The notes under the pieces were generated by a model. That model saw nothing but the letters and a program-made list of their open reading frames with translations. It made no database searches and was not told the DNA's origin. From positions 1,488,001 through 1,552,000 of the forward strand of contig CP083824.1 in assembly GCA_023023105.1 (NCBI GenBank): a stretch of 64,000 bases of DNA, read 5' to 3'. The translations under genes were made by a program, and so were the position numbers. Below are positions 1 to 9,426 of this stretch, one piece after another (the first letter of the stretch is position 1; every line of letters begins with the position of its first letter). Origin of the DNA: Enterobacter ludwigii. GTDB lineage: Bacteria; Pseudomonadota; Gammaproteobacteria; Enterobacterales; Enterobacteriaceae.

Positions 1-1586
1 ACGTCCTGATCGGCGAGAACGCCTGGGGTAAGTCCAGCCTGCTGGATGCGCTAACGTTGTTGCTTTCGCCCGAAGATGATTTGTATCACTTCGTCCACGA
101 TGATTTCTGGTTCCCACCGGGTGACATCACGGGCCGCGAGAAGCATCTGCATATCATTTTGACGTTCCGGGAATCTGAGCCAGGACGTCATCGCGTGCGT
201 CGCTTCCGCCCGTTATCACCTTGCTGGGTGCCGTGCGATGACGATTTCCATCGTATTTTCTATCGGCTTGAAGGCGAGATGTCGGAAAACGAAGGGGTAC
301 TGACCCTGCGTGATTTTCTCGATGAGAAAGCCAACCCGATCCCCCTGGAGAATATCGACGATCTGGCGCGCCACCTGACCCGCCTGACGCCGGTACTACG
401 CCTGCGTGATGCGCGCTTTATGCGGCGTATCCGTAACGGTACTGTACCGCATATGCCGGAAGCGGAAGTCACGGCCCGGGAGCTGGATTTCCTGGCCAGA
501 GAGCTGGTTTCGCGTCCGCAAAATCTGACCGATGGGCAAATCCGTCAGGGATTGTCCGCAATGGTGCAACTTCTGGAGCACTATTTTTCCGAACAGGGCA
601 CGTCGGAGTCGCGCCATCGTCTGATGCGCCGACGCTCTCATGATGAGCAGCGAAGCTGGCGTTACCTCGATATTATTAACCGGATGATCGACCGGCCTGG
701 AGGCCGTACCCATCGGGTGATTTTGCTGGGGCTATTTTCAACCCTTTTGCAGGCCAAAGGGACCGTTCGTCTTGACCGGGACGCCCGCCCGCTGCTGCTG
801 GTAGAAGATCCTGAGACCCGTCTGCATCCCATTATGCTCTCCGTGGCATGGCATCTGCTGAATCTGCTGCCGCTCCAGCGCATTACCACCACCAATTCCG
901 GCGAGTTATTATCGCTGACGCCGGTTGAACACGTCTGCCGTCTGGTGCGTGAATCTTCGCGCGTTTCTGCTTACCGGCTCGGGCCTGGCGGTCTGAACGC
1001 GGAAGACGGGCGTCGTATTGCGTTTCATATTCGCTTTAATCGAGCATCGTCGCTTTTTGCCCGCTGTTGGCTGCTGGTGGAGGGGGAAACGGAAACCTGG
1101 GTCATCAACGAACTGGCGCGCCAGTGCGGCCACCATTTTGATGCCGAAGGCATTAAGGTGATTGAGTTTGCCCAGTCGGGATTAAAACCGTTGATAAAAT
1201 TTGCCCGCCGGATGGGGATCGAGTGGCATGTCCTGGTAGACGGTGACGAAGCGGGTAAAAAATACGCCTCAACCGTGCGTAGCCTGCTGAATAACGAGCG
1301 AGAAGAAGAGCGCGACCATTTAACCATGCTCCCTGCGATGGACATGGAGCATTTTATGTATCGTCAAGGTTTTGATGACGTATTCCACAGAATTGCGATG
1401 GTACCTGTAGATGTCCCGATGAACATGCGGCGCGTGATTGCCAAAGCCATTCATCGTTCGTCAAAACCGGATTTAGCCATTGAAGTGGCGACGGAGGCGG
1501 GGAAACGGGGCGTGGAGTCGGTACCGACGCTGCTGCGCAAGATGTTCTCCCGCGTGCTGTGGCTGGCACGCGGGAAAGCGGATTAA
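1..1586 (+). CDS. ybjD: OLD-family ATP-dependent endonuclease YbjD (5' partial)
   Basis: The reading frame is open from base 3 and runs off the left edge. It encodes about 528 visible residues of a family that is about 552 aa in E. coli, so roughly 25 N-terminal residues are missing. The Walker A motif GENAWGKS lies at bases 12-35. The C-terminal half has a TOPRIM nuclease domain: VEGETE around base 1078 and the acidic DGDEAG motif around base 1240. OLD-family proteins couple an ABC-type ATPase to a TOPRIM nuclease; the cellular role of YbjD is not established. The TAA stop overlaps the stop of the convergent ybjX. Confidence 0.93.
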   Translation, partial: VLIGENAWGKSSLLDALTLLLSPEDDLYHFVHDDFWFPPGDITGREKHLHIILTFRESEPGRHRVRRFRPLSPCWVPCDDDFHRIFYRLEGEMSENEGVLTLRDFLDEKANPIPLENIDDLARHLTRLTPVLRLRDARFMRRIRNGTVPHMPEAEVTARELDFLARELVSRPQNLTDGQIRQGLSAMVQLLEHYFSEQGTSESRHRLMRRRSHDEQRSWRYLDIINRMIDRPGGRTHRVILLGLFSTLLQAKGTVRLDRDARPLLLVEDPETRLHPIMLSVAWHLLNLLPLQRITTTNSGELLSLTPVEHVCRLVRESSRVSAYRLGPGGLNAEDGRRIAFHIRFNRASSLFARCWLLVEGETETWVINELARQCGHHFDAEGIKVIEFAQSGLKPLIKFARRMGIEWHVLVDGDEAGKKYASTVRSLLNNEREEERDHLTMLPAMDMEHFMYRQGFDDVFHRIAMVPVDVPMNMRRVIAKAIHRSSKPDLAIEVATEAGKRGVESVPTLLRKMFSRVLWLARGKAD

Positions 1587-2539
1587 GATTGGGTTGCCTG
1601 GCTCACTTGCTGAATCAGGCTATCCAGCAGTTCGTAGCGGCGGCGATATTCGGAACGTTTTTTGCTCGCGATCTCTTCCATCGGCTTACGTGGCATGACA
1701 AGCGGCAGCCTAAAGTTACCGTTATCCTGTTTTTCACCGCCGATGGAAACCCAGAAACTGTCGTAATCGGCCAACAGTTTCCCCTCTTTTTTCTTGCGAT
1801 AACGCCAGCTGCGATAAATATGGGTGGCGTTACTGACGGCAACAATCTGTTCTACCGGGAAAGCGGTGCCGAGGGTCATTGCGGCTTCAACGAGCAGACG
1901 TTTCGGGAACAGGCCGTGACAGGCTTTCGTTGCCCCCTGGATAAGCTCGTGCGGAACGTGTGCTTTTGCGCCCTGCAAACCGCCGATAAACAGCGTCGAT
2001 TTTCCTTCAAACTGGCACAACGTAAAGGTCATTTCTGCCAGCACCGTATTCTGGCCGTCACAGAAAGCGAGGGTGGCTTCTCCCTCTTTATCCAGGAATG
2101 CATCTGCGCACAGACGAACGGTAAATTGCTGCTCATCTTTGCCGGTTAAGGTCAGCAGCGTGAAGCCCTGTTTAGAAAGATAACCATTCAGCAGCGTCGC
2201 AGGTAGCTGGCGGCTCATCGTCTGATAGTGCCAGTTGAGGGATTCCAGCGCGTGCTGACTATCCATGTTCACCGTTAACCAGGGACGATGCAGCCGGCAT
2301 GGCAGCCCAGGCTGTACCTGCAGCATCTGCATCAGCCGCGGTTGTTTTGCAAGACTCGTTAACAGGCGCGCTGTGCTAACAGGTGACGCCAGCGAACGTA
2401 ACATGAATTTACGTCGATAGGAGGGATTCTTCCACGCAAGCCCAGGTGTGAGCTGACCAAAAGCCAGATTTTTGAAGAGCTGCCAGCCTGATTTAGGCTG
2501 CGGCAGGTTTGAAAAAGGTGTATCGACGATGGAAGACAT
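1583..2539 (-). CDS. ybjX: VirK/YbjX family protein (DUF535)
   Basis: This 318-aa protein belongs to the DUF535 family, which includes Salmonella VirK and SomA and Shigella VirK. No signal peptide or obvious membrane segment is seen. Family members are linked to envelope adaptation and antimicrobial-peptide resistance as part of the PhoP regulon; the biochemical activity is unknown. The gene converges on ybjD with overlapping stop codons and diverges from macA. A PhoP-box-like sequence lies 49-65 bases upstream of the start, which agrees with PhoP control. Confidence 0.9.
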   Translation of the reverse strand: MSSIVDTPFSNLPQPKSGWQLFKNLAFGQLTPGLAWKNPSYRRKFMLRSLASPVSTARLLTSLAKQPRLMQMLQVQPGLPCRLHRPWLTVNMDSQHALESLNWHYQTMSRQLPATLLNGYLSKQGFTLLTLTGKDEQQFTVRLCADAFLDKEGEATLAFCDGQNTVLAEMTFTLCQFEGKSTLFIGGLQGAKAHVPHELIQGATKACHGLFPKRLLVEAAMTLGTAFPVEQIVAVSNATHIYRSWRYRKKKEGKLLADYDSFWVSIGGEKQDNGNFRLPLVMPRKPMEEIASKKRSEYRRRYELLDSLIQQVSQATQS

Positions 2540-2587
2540 GATAGATCCTGCTTCTTGTTGAAGAACCTCATTTCAACAGGCAAACGT

Positions 2588-2604
2588 TCAACATCTCGTA
2601 AACA
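2588..2604 (-). promoter_or_regulatory. Candidate PhoP box upstream of ybjX
   Basis: Read on the minus strand the site is TGTTTA-N5-TGTTGA. This matches the PhoP direct-repeat consensus (T/G)GTTTA-N5-(T/G)GTTTA at 11 of 12 half-site positions. It lies upstream of ybjX with an AT-rich TTGAAAT about 11 bases downstream that could be the -10. PhoP control of virK/ybjX-type genes is known in Salmonella; its use here is inferred. Confidence 0.5.
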
Positions 2605-2698
2605 AATTGTGACGATTTCGAGAAACAGGGGTTTCGTTGAGGTATCGTTTAGATAAAATCAACACTGATAATTGCCAGAACATTTATTTGGAATATTT

Positions 2699-3814
2699 AT
2701 GAACCTCAAGGGAAAACGCAGAACGCTGTTTCTGCTGCTGGCGGTCGTGGTTTTGGTCGGCGGATACTGGCTCTGGCAGGTGCTTAATGCGCCGGTGCCG
2801 CAGTATCAGACACTGATTGTTCGTCCGGGTGAACTGCAGCAAAACGTCCTCGCAACGGGCAAACTTGACGCCCTGCGCAAGGTTGATGTCGGCGCTCAGG
2901 TCAGCGGCCAGTTGAAAACGTTGTCGGTAGAGATTGGCGACAAGGTGAAAAAAGGTCAGTTGCTTGGGGTAATCGACCCTGAACAGGCTGAGAACCAGAT
3001 CCGTGAGGTGGAAGCGACGCTGATGGAACTGCGGGCGCAGCGTGCACAGGCACTGGCAGAGCGTAACCTCGCCCAGGTGACGCTCACCCGCCAGCAGGCG
3101 CTTGCCAAAACTCAGGCTATTTCGAAACAAGATTTAGATACTGCCACCACAGAACTGGCGGTCAAGCAGGCGCAGATTGGCACGATTGATGCACAAATCA
3201 AGCGCAATCAGGCCTCGCTGGATACGGCGAAAACCAACCTCGATTACACGCAAATTGTTGCCCCGATGGCCGGGGAAGTCACCCAGATCACGACGCTTCA
3301 GGGCCAGACGGTCATTGCGGCACAGCAGGCGCCAAACATTCTGACCCTGGCAGACATGAGCACCATGCTGGTGAAAGCCCAGGTCTCAGAAGCGGATGTG
3401 ATCCATCTTAAACCGGGGCAGAATGCCTGGTTTACGGTGCTTGGCGATCCGCAGACGCGTTATGAAGGCGTGCTAAAAGATATTCTGCCGACGCCGGAAA
3501 AGGTCAACGACGCCATTTTCTACTATGCCCGTTTTGAGGTGCCCAACCCGCAAGGCGTTCTGCGTCTGGACATGACCGCACAGGTGCATATTCAGCTCAC
3601 CGGCGTGAAAAACGTGCTGACCATTCCACTCTCCGCGCTGGGTGAATCCACTGGCGAGGGCCGTTATAAGGTGAAGGTACTGCGCAATGGCGAAACTCGC
3701 GATCGAGAAGTGGTGATCGGCGCGCGTAACGATACTGACGTGGTGGTGACGAAAGGGCTGGAAGAGGGTGAGGAGGTTGTCACCAGCGAAAGCCTGCCAG
3801 GAGCGCCTAAATGA
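2699..3814 (+). CDS. macA: Macrolide efflux periplasmic adaptor MacA
   Basis: MacA is the membrane-fusion (HlyD-type) adaptor of the MacAB-TolC tripartite pump. It is anchored in the inner membrane and reaches TolC across the periplasm. The start at 2699 gives 371 aa, the E. coli length; an upstream in-frame start would only add a poorly conserved tail. Residues about 8-27 form the N-terminal membrane anchor. A lipoyl-like half ([12 protein letters not shown]) precedes a long Gln/Ala-rich coiled coil at about residues 90-180, followed by beta-barrel and membrane-proximal domains. The gene overlaps macB by four bases (ATGA), which indicates translational coupling. Confidence 0.97.
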   Translation: MNLKGKRRTLFLLLAVVVLVGGYWLWQVLNAPVPQYQTLIVRPGELQQNVLATGKLDALRKVDVGAQVSGQLKTLSVEIGDKVKKGQLLGVIDPEQAENQIREVEATLMELRAQRAQALAERNLAQVTLTRQQALAKTQAISKQDLDTATTELAVKQAQIGTIDAQIKRNQASLDTAKTNLDYTQIVAPMAGEVTQITTLQGQTVIAAQQAPNILTLADMSTMLVKAQVSEADVIHLKPGQNAWFTVLGDPQTRYEGVLKDILPTPEKVNDAIFYYARFEVPNPQGVLRLDMTAQVHIQLTGVKNVLTIPLSALGESTGEGRYKVKVLRNGETRDREVVIGARNDTDVVVTKGLEEGEEVVTSESLPGAPK

Positions 3815-5751
3815 CGGCGCTGCTCGAGCTGAACGACATTCGTCGCAGCTACCCATCGGGCGACGGTCCGGTGGAGGTGCTGAAGGGGATCTCGTTACGC
3901 GTCGAGGCTGGCGAGATGGTGGCGATTGTCGGGGCGTCCGGTTCCGGTAAATCGACGCTGATGAATATTCTCGGTTGCCTGGATAAACCCACCAGCGGTA
4001 CCTATCGCGTGGCCGGGACGGATGTCTCCACGCTTGATGGTGACGCGCTGGCAAAACTGCGGCGCGAACACTTTGGTTTTATCTTCCAGCGTTATCACCT
4101 GCTTTCTCATTTAAGTGCGGCACAGAACGTGGAAGTGCCCGCGGTCTATGCGGGCGTGGATCGTAAAAAGCGTCTGGAGCGGGCGCAAGCGTTATTAACG
4201 CGTTTGGGGCTGGCAGAACGGGTGGAATATCAACCGTCTCAGCTTTCCGGCGGTCAGCAGCAGCGAGTCAGTATTGCCCGTGCGCTGATGAACGGTGGAC
4301 AGGTGATCCTCGCGGATGAGCCGACCGGCGCGCTCGACAGCCATTCGGGTGAAGAGGTCATGGCGATCCTCCATCAGTTGCGCGATCAGGGGCACACGGT
4401 GATTATCGTGACGCATGACCCACAGGTCGCGGCGCAGGCGGAGCGGATCGTTGAGATCCACGACGGCGAGCTGGTCAGCAACCCGCCACCGCGACAGACC
4501 AGAGCGGCAGCACCGAAAGAAGCCTTGCCTGCGTCAACCGGTTGGGGGCAATTTTCCAGTGGCTTTCGCGAAGCGCTGACCATGGCCTGGCTGGCGATGG
4601 CGGCCAACAAAATGCGCACCTTGCTGACAATGCTCGGCATTATCATTGGTATCGCCTCGGTGGTGTCGATTGTGGTGGTGGGCGATGCCGCCAAGCAGCT
4701 GGTGCTGGCCGATATTCGCGCCATCGGCACCAATACTATTGACGTCTATCCCGGCAAAGACTTTGGCGACGACGAGCCACAGTATCAGCAGGCGCTGAAA
4801 TATAACGATCTGGAGGCTATTCAGAAGCAGCCGTGGGTGAACTCCGCCACGCCTGCGGTTTCGCAAAACCTGCGTCTGCGCGTGGGCAACGTTGACGTGG
4901 CCGCCAGCGCGAATGGCGTGAGTGGAGACTATTTCAACGTCTACGGCATGACCTTCAGTGAAGGCGCTACCTTCAACGCCGAGCAGCTGGCGGGCAGGGC
5001 ACAGGTGGTGGTGCTGGACGCGAACTCACGCAGGCAACTCTTCCCCAATAAAACCAACGTGGTGGGTGAGGTGATCCTGGTAGGGAATATGCCTGCCACC
5101 GTCATTGGCGTAGCGGAAGAGAAGCAGTCGATGTTTGGCAGCAGTAAGATCCTGCGCGTCTGGCTGCCCTATACCACCATCTCAGGGCGGATCATGGGGC
5201 AATCCTGGCTCAACTCCATCACCGTGCGCGTGAAGGAAGGCTACGACAGTGCCCGGGCCGAGCAGCAGCTGGAACAACTGCTCACGTTACGTCACGGAAA
5301 GAAAGATTTCTTCACCTGGAATATGGACGGCCTCTTGAAAACGGCTGAAAAGACCACACGTACTCTTCAGCTGTTCCTGACGCTGGTGGCAGTGATCTCG
5401 CTGGTGGTGGGTGGCATTGGGGTGATGAATATCATGCTGGTGTCGGTGACCGAACGCACGCGGGAGATTGGCATCCGTATGGCGGTCGGGGCCCGGGCCA
5501 GCGACGTGCTACAGCAGTTTTTGATTGAAGCGGTGCTGGTGTGTCTGGTCGGCGGTGCAATGGGCATTGCGCTCTCGATGATGATCGCGTTTGCGCTCCA
5601 GCTCTTTTTACCCGGCTGGGAGATTGGTTTCTCACCTCTGGCTATTCTTACCGCATTTTTGTGTTCGACATTTACCGGCATTTTGTTTGGCTGGTTGCCG
5701 GCCCGCAACGCGGCGCGGCTGGATCCGGTTGATGCGCTGGCCCGCGAATAG
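3811..5751 (+). CDS. macB: MacB macrolide/virulence-factor export ABC transporter
   Basis: MacB is a mechanotransmission-type ABC transporter that couples ATP hydrolysis in the cytoplasm to substrate transfer from the periplasm to TolC. At 646 aa it is close to E. coli MacB (648). The nucleotide-binding domain is N-terminal: Walker A GASGSGKS at residues 41-48, signature LSGGQQQR near 146, Walker B VILADEP near 165. A first membrane helix near residue 275 is followed by a large periplasmic FtsX/MacB domain, and three C-terminal helices end the protein. It forms an operon with macA and is followed by a strong 12-bp-stem terminator. Confidence 0.97.
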   Translation: MTALLELNDIRRSYPSGDGPVEVLKGISLRVEAGEMVAIVGASGSGKSTLMNILGCLDKPTSGTYRVAGTDVSTLDGDALAKLRREHFGFIFQRYHLLSHLSAAQNVEVPAVYAGVDRKKRLERAQALLTRLGLAERVEYQPSQLSGGQQQRVSIARALMNGGQVILADEPTGALDSHSGEEVMAILHQLRDQGHTVIIVTHDPQVAAQAERIVEIHDGELVSNPPPRQTRAAAPKEALPASTGWGQFSSGFREALTMAWLAMAANKMRTLLTMLGIIIGIASVVSIVVVGDAAKQLVLADIRAIGTNTIDVYPGKDFGDDEPQYQQALKYNDLEAIQKQPWVNSATPAVSQNLRLRVGNVDVAASANGVSGDYFNVYGMTFSEGATFNAEQLAGRAQVVVLDANSRRQLFPNKTNVVGEVILVGNMPATVIGVAEEKQSMFGSSKILRVWLPYTTISGRIMGQSWLNSITVRVKEGYDSARAEQQLEQLLTLRHGKKDFFTWNMDGLLKTAEKTTRTLQLFLTLVAVISLVVGGIGVMNIMLVSVTERTREIGIRMAVGARASDVLQQFLIEAVLVCLVGGAMGIALSMMIAFALQLFLPGWEIGFSPLAILTAFLCSTFTGILFGWLPARNAARLDPVDALARE

Positions 5752-5761
5752 GCTGAAAATA

Positions 5762-5790
5762 AAAATGCCAGCCGATCGGGCTGGCATTTT
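5762..5790. terminator. Bidirectional terminator between macB and cspD
   Basis: A perfect 12-bp inverted repeat (AAAATGCCAGCC / GGCTGGCATTTT, loop of 5) sits 10 bases after macB. It has A and T tracts at the ends, so it can terminate both macB and the convergent cspD. Confidence 0.85.
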
Positions 5791-5821
5791 GACTGCGGGA
5801 TGTACACAATAAAACAGAGAG

Positions 5822-6043
5822 CTATGCAACCGTCTCTGCTTCAATGGGTACGATAAGGCTTGCATGATTGCCTTTTGGTCCCTGGTGTACATCGAACCGG
5901 ACGGACTGCCCGGCTTTGAGCGTTCTGTAACCATCCATCTGAATGGTGGAATAGTGAGCGAAGATATCCTCGCCGCCGCCTTCGGGGCAGATGAATCCAA
6001 ACCCTTTGGCGTTGTTGAACCACTTAACAGTACCCATTTCCAT
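5822..6043 (-). CDS. cspD: Cold-shock-like protein CspD
   Basis: A 73-aa cold-shock domain with the RNA/ssDNA-binding motifs KGFGFI and DIFAHYS, nearly identical to E. coli CspD (74 aa). CspD is induced in stationary phase and starvation, binds ssDNA as a dimer and inhibits replication; it is not cold-inducible despite its family. It is divergent from clpS, as in E. coli. The 267-base intergenic region should hold both promoters. Confidence 0.96.
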   Translation of the reverse strand: MEMGTVKWFNNAKGFGFICPEGGGEDIFAHYSTIQMDGYRTLKAGQSVRFDVHQGPKGNHASLIVPIEAETVA

Positions 6044-6310
6044 GCTTCGACATCCTTCGTAAATCTTATAAATTAAGATGGAATGAACCGGTGGTGGAGT
6101 GGGGGCTGTTCAAAACCTCGCCATCTCACGCTTGTACAATTTAGAGAAACGAAAGAAGTCGTCAAGCGTTTGGGGCTGGAGATGGGACAATAATCAACCA
6201 AAGTTTGAAGCAGTTAACGCTATTGCAACAGTTTGTGACAGACATCGCGGATGACAGTAATAGATGATTGTTATCTAACATCTGAGGTAGATTCAAAGTG
6301 GTTATGCATA

Positions 6311-6631
6311 ATGGGTAAGACCAACGATTGGCTGGATTTTGACCAGCTGGCGGAAGACAAAGTGCGCGACGCGCTAAAACCGCCATCTATGTATAAAGTT
6401 ATGTTAATGAACGATGATTACACGCCGATGGAATTTGTTATTGACGTGCTACAAAAGTTCTTTTCTTATGATGTAGAACGTGCAACGCAACTGATGCTTA
6501 CCGTTCATTATCGTGGTAAAGCGATCTGCGGCATCTTTACTGCTGAAGTCGCGGAAACCAAAGTGGCGATGGTGAACGACTACGCGAGGGAGAACGAGCA
6601 TCCGTTGCTGTGTACGCTGGAAAAGGCCTGA
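6311..6631 (+). CDS. clpS: ATP-dependent Clp protease adaptor ClpS
   Basis: ClpS binds N-end-rule substrates (N-terminal Leu, Phe, Tyr, Trp) and delivers them to ClpAP. The start at 6311 ([10 protein letters not shown]) gives 106 aa, the E. coli length; an upstream in-frame ATG adds unconserved residues. The core [14 protein letters not shown] is part of the N-degron pocket. clpA follows after 27 bases, indicating an operon. The aat gene, whose product makes N-degrons, lies 5 kb away. Confidence 0.97.
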   Translation: MGKTNDWLDFDQLAEDKVRDALKPPSMYKVMLMNDDYTPMEFVIDVLQKFFSYDVERATQLMLTVHYRGKAICGIFTAEVAETKVAMVNDYARENEHPLLCTLEKA

Positions 6632-6658
6632 TAAGGCATAAAATTGGGGGAGGTGCCT

Positions 6659-8941
6659 ATGCTCAATCAAGAACTGGAACTCAGTTTAAACATGGCTTTC
6701 GCCAGAGCGCGTGAGCACCGACATGAGTTTATGACCGTCGAGCATTTACTGCTCGCACTGCTTAGCAACCCATCTGCCCGCGAAGCGCTGGAAGCCTGCT
6801 CCGTGGATCTGGTGGCGCTACGTCAGGAACTCGAAGCCTTCATCGAACAAACCACACCGGTGCTGCCAGCCAGTGAAGAAGAGCGCGACACGCAGCCGAC
6901 GCTCAGCTTCCAGCGTGTATTGCAGCGCGCGGTTTTCCACGTCCAGTCTTCCGGACGTAGCGAAGTGAATGGCGCAAACGTCTTAGTCGCCATCTTCAGT
7001 GAGCAGGAGTCACAGGCTGCCTACCTGCTGCGCAAACACGAAGTCAGCCGCCTCGATGTGGTTAACTTTATTTCTCACGGAACGCGCAAAGACGAGCCTA
7101 ACCAGGCATCGGATTCCAGCAATCAGGTCAATAACAATAATGAAGAGCAAGCAGGCGGGGAGGATCGTATGGAAAACTTCACCACCAACCTTAACCAGCT
7201 TGCTCGCGTTGGCGGTATCGACCCGCTGATTGGCCGCGATAAAGAGCTGGAGCGCGCGATCCAGGTGCTGTGCCGTCGTCGCAAGAACAACCCGCTGCTG
7301 GTGGGGGAATCTGGCGTGGGTAAAACCGCGATTGCCGAAGGCCTGGCCTGGCGTATCGTGCAGGGCGACGTGCCGGAAGTGATTGCCGATTGCACCATCT
7401 ATTCGCTGGATATCGGCTCGCTGCTGGCTGGCACCAAATACCGCGGTGATTTTGAAAAACGCTTCAAGGCGCTGTTAAAACAGCTGGAGCAGGACACCAA
7501 CAGCATCCTGTTTATCGATGAAATCCATACCATCATCGGTGCAGGTGCGGCCTCCGGTGGCCAGGTGGATGCCGCGAACCTGATCAAACCGCTGCTCTCC
7601 AGCGGCAAGATCCGCGTGATTGGCTCCACCACCTACCAGGAGTTCAGCAACATCTTTGAGAAAGACCGTGCGCTGGCGCGCCGCTTCCAGAAAATCGACG
7701 TGACCGAACCGTCCGTCGAGGAGACGGTGCAGATCATCAATGGCCTGAAGCCGAAGTACGAAGCGCACCACGACGTGCGTTACACCGCGAAAGCGGTACG
7801 TGCGGCTGTGGAGCTGGCGGTGAAATACATCAACGACCGTCATCTGCCGGATAAGGCGATTGACGTGATTGATGAGGCAGGGGCGCGTGCGCGCCTGATG
7901 CCGGCCAGCAAGCGTAAGAAAACCGTTAACGTGGCGGATATTGAGTCCGTGGTGGCTCGTATCGCGCGTATCCCTGAGAAGAGCGTTTCTCAGAGCGACC
8001 GCGACACGCTGCGCACCCTCGGCAATCGCCTGAAAATGCTGGTCTTTGGTCAGGATAAAGCCATTGAGGCCTTAACCGAAGCGATCAAGATGGCACGCGC
8101 TGGGCTGGGACATGACCACAAGCCAGTCGGTTCCTTCCTGTTCGCCGGTCCAACCGGTGTCGGGAAAACCGAGGTGACGGTACAGCTCTCCAAAGCCCTG
8201 GGCATTGAGCTGCTGCGTTTTGATATGTCCGAGTATATGGAGCGTCACACCGTCAGCCGTTTGATTGGTGCGCCTCCGGGCTATGTGGGCTTTGACCAGG
8301 GCGGTCTGCTGACCGACGCGGTGATCAAGCATCCGCACGCGGTACTGCTGCTCGATGAAATCGAGAAAGCGCACCCGGACGTGTTCAACATCCTGCTGCA
8401 GGTGATGGACAACGGGACGCTAACCGACAACAACGGGCGCAAGGCGGACTTCCGCAACGTGGTGCTGGTGATGACCACCAACGCCGGCGTGCGTGAAACC
8501 GAGCGTAAATCCATCGGCCTGATCCACCAGGACAACAGCACCGATGCGATGGAGGAGATCAAGAAAATCTTCACGCCGGAATTCCGTAACCGTCTGGACA
8601 ACATTATCTGGTTCGATCACCTGTCTACCGAGGTGATCCATCAGGTTGTGGACAAGTTCATCGTCGAACTGCAGGTTCAGCTGGATCAGAAAGGCGTGTC
8701 GCTGGAAGTGAGCCAGGAGGCCCGCAACTGGCTGGCTGAGAAAGGCTATGACCGTGCGATGGGTGCCCGTCCAATGGCGCGTGTGATTCAGGACAACCTG
8801 AAGAAACCGCTGGCGAACGAACTGCTGTTTGGCTCGCTGGTGGATGGCGGCCAGGTGACGGTGGCGCTGGATCAGGCGAAGAATGAGCTGACGTATGATT
8901 TCCAGAGTGCGCAGAAACACAAGCCTGAAGCGGCTCACTGA
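6659..8941 (+). CDS. clpA: ATP-dependent Clp protease ATPase subunit ClpA
   Basis: ClpA is the AAA+ unfoldase that feeds substrates to ClpP. The 760-aa protein has an N-terminal adaptor-binding domain (residues 1 to about 140), an acidic Asn-rich linker, then two AAA+ modules with Walker A motifs GESGVGKT and GPTGVGKT. The ClpP-docking IGL loop is visible in KSIGLI. The start at 6659 is preceded by GGGGGAGG. An internal Met codon at 7169 (residue 171) has its own Shine-Dalgarno sequence GGGGAGG and corresponds to the known short ClpA start in E. coli. Confidence 0.98.
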   Translation: MLNQELELSLNMAFARAREHRHEFMTVEHLLLALLSNPSAREALEACSVDLVALRQELEAFIEQTTPVLPASEEERDTQPTLSFQRVLQRAVFHVQSSGRSEVNGANVLVAIFSEQESQAAYLLRKHEVSRLDVVNFISHGTRKDEPNQASDSSNQVNNNNEEQAGGEDRMENFTTNLNQLARVGGIDPLIGRDKELERAIQVLCRRRKNNPLLVGESGVGKTAIAEGLAWRIVQGDVPEVIADCTIYSLDIGSLLAGTKYRGDFEKRFKALLKQLEQDTNSILFIDEIHTIIGAGAASGGQVDAANLIKPLLSSGKIRVIGSTTYQEFSNIFEKDRALARRFQKIDVTEPSVEETVQIINGLKPKYEAHHDVRYTAKAVRAAVELAVKYINDRHLPDKAIDVIDEAGARARLMPASKRKKTVNVADIESVVARIARIPEKSVSQSDRDTLRTLGNRLKMLVFGQDKAIEALTEAIKMARAGLGHDHKPVGSFLFAGPTGVGKTEVTVQLSKALGIELLRFDMSEYMERHTVSRLIGAPPGYVGFDQGGLLTDAVIKHPHAVLLLDEIEKAHPDVFNILLQVMDNGTLTDNNGRKADFRNVVLVMTTNAGVRETERKSIGLIHQDNSTDAMEEIKKIFTPEFRNRLDNIIWFDHLSTEVIHQVVDKFIVELQVQLDQKGVSLEVSQEARNWLAEKGYDRAMGARPMARVIQDNLKKPLANELLFGSLVDGGQVTVALDQAKNELTYDFQSAQKHKPEAAH
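7157..7171 (+). promoter_or_regulatory. Internal ribosome binding site and in-frame start within clpA
   Basis: GGGGAGG lies 5 bases before an in-frame ATG at 7169 (MENFTT). E. coli clpA is known to initiate at the equivalent internal Met, giving a shorter form that lacks the ClpS-binding N-domain. The strong site here suggests the dual product is kept. Confidence 0.65.
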
Positions 8942-8961
8942 GTGAGTTGAACGTTAATGTT

Positions 8962-8989
8962 AAAAACCGGGCTTTTGCCCGGTTTTTTT
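8962..8989 (+). terminator. clpA terminator
   Basis: Stem CCGGGC/GCCCGG with flanking A and T tracts, 20 bases after clpA. It has the form of a classic intrinsic terminator. Confidence 0.85.
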
Positions 8990-9009
8990 ATGCCTGCCAA
9001 GGTAAAAGC

Positions 9010-9034
9010 AAAACGACAACAGTGTTGTCGTTTT
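9010..9034. terminator. Perfect 11-bp hairpin, terminator-like
   Basis: AAAACGACAAC / GTTGTCGTTTT with a 3-base loop, 20 bases after the clpA terminator. The A/T flanks let it act in either direction. It may close the clpA unit a second time or insulate the accessory island that starts here. Confidence 0.5.
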
Positions 9035-9045
9035 TAGTGTTTTCT

Positions 9046-9080
9046 CCCTCTCCCTGTGGGAGAGGGTTGGGGTGAGGGCA
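9046..9080. repeat. Short palindromic intergenic repeat
   Basis: A 9-bp stem (CCCTCTCCC / GGGAGAGGG, loop TGT) is followed by TTGGGGTGAGGGCA. Sequences of this form are recalled as dispersed palindromes in Enterobacter and Klebsiella genomes. Only one copy is seen in this window, so the repeat call rests on prior knowledge. Confidence 0.4.
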
Positions 9081-9157
9081 ACAGACCGCAGAGGAATTTT
9101 GCGAGGCGCTTTCCAGTTTCCTTCGAAGTCAGTTGCTGGATAAAACCACAGTAATAA

Positions 9158-9277
9158 AATGGCGTCGCACCTGCAAAATCAGGTGCTGGGATTGGCGTCC
9201 TGATTACACACATATGGAAAGATGTTGCTAACGCAACGTCACTGGTTTCGTTCACTCTTTTTTTAGCTGCGGTATAA
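9158..9277 (+). pseudogene. Degenerate Ash-like phage reading frame
   Basis: The plus-strand frame starting after the stop at 9155 reads NGVAPAKSGAGIGVL and ends in LFLAAV before TAA at 9275. It has no start codon, and two stops lie directly upstream. The AKSGAGIG segment resembles the phage P4-type Ash family, as recalled without a search. Its position just before a C4-type RNA matches P4/P1-like immunity regions, so I read it as a prophage remnant. The minus-strand 73-aa ORF over the same bases is probably a shadow. Confidence 0.35.
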
Positions 9278-9278
9278 T
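9251..9278 (+). promoter_or_regulatory. Promoter of the C4-like RNA
   Basis: A perfect -10 TATAAT at 9273-9278 is preceded after 16 bases by TTCACT, a partial -35. The expected start near 9285 is just before the structured RNA. The -10 overlaps the end of the ash-like frame. Confidence 0.6.
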
Positions 9279-9290
9279 CCGTATCTTCAA

Positions 9291-9374
9291 ATATGGTGGG
9301 CTGAACCGGGGCTTCTTTTGAAGCGCCGATTTTCCATATGGTCGGTACGCCAAACCGGTTCAGTCTGCCACCCG
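9291..9374 (+). ncRNA. C4-like antisense RNA
   Basis: The segment folds as a three-way junction. The closing stem is GGTGG (9295-9299) with CCACC (9368-9372), continued by CTGAACCGG (9301-9309) with CCGGTTCAG (9355-9363). Inside are a GCTTC/GAAGC hairpin (9311-9324) and a CCGA/TCGG hairpin (9326-9345). The second hairpin's loop exposes TTTTCCATAT. The unpaired strand 9346-9354 exposes ACGCCAA. This matches the C4 antisense RNA of phages P1/P7 and the related P4 CI RNA. Both exposed segments are exactly complementary to the leader and start region of the next ORF: 10 nt at 9425-9434, 9 nt at 9410-9418 and 7 nt at 9378-9384. That predicts translational repression in trans or cis. The family call is from structure and memory; a covariance search was not run. 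Confidence 0.75.
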
Positions 9375-9426
9375 AAGTTGGCGTTTCTGGTGGTAGTTTT
9401 CAGCTCTTAATATGGAAATTATGAAT

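Noticed and set aside
9034..9255. 73-aa minus-strand ORF
   Set aside because: Its end runs through the palindromic repeat and no ribosome site is seen; the plus-strand ash-like frame explains the region better.
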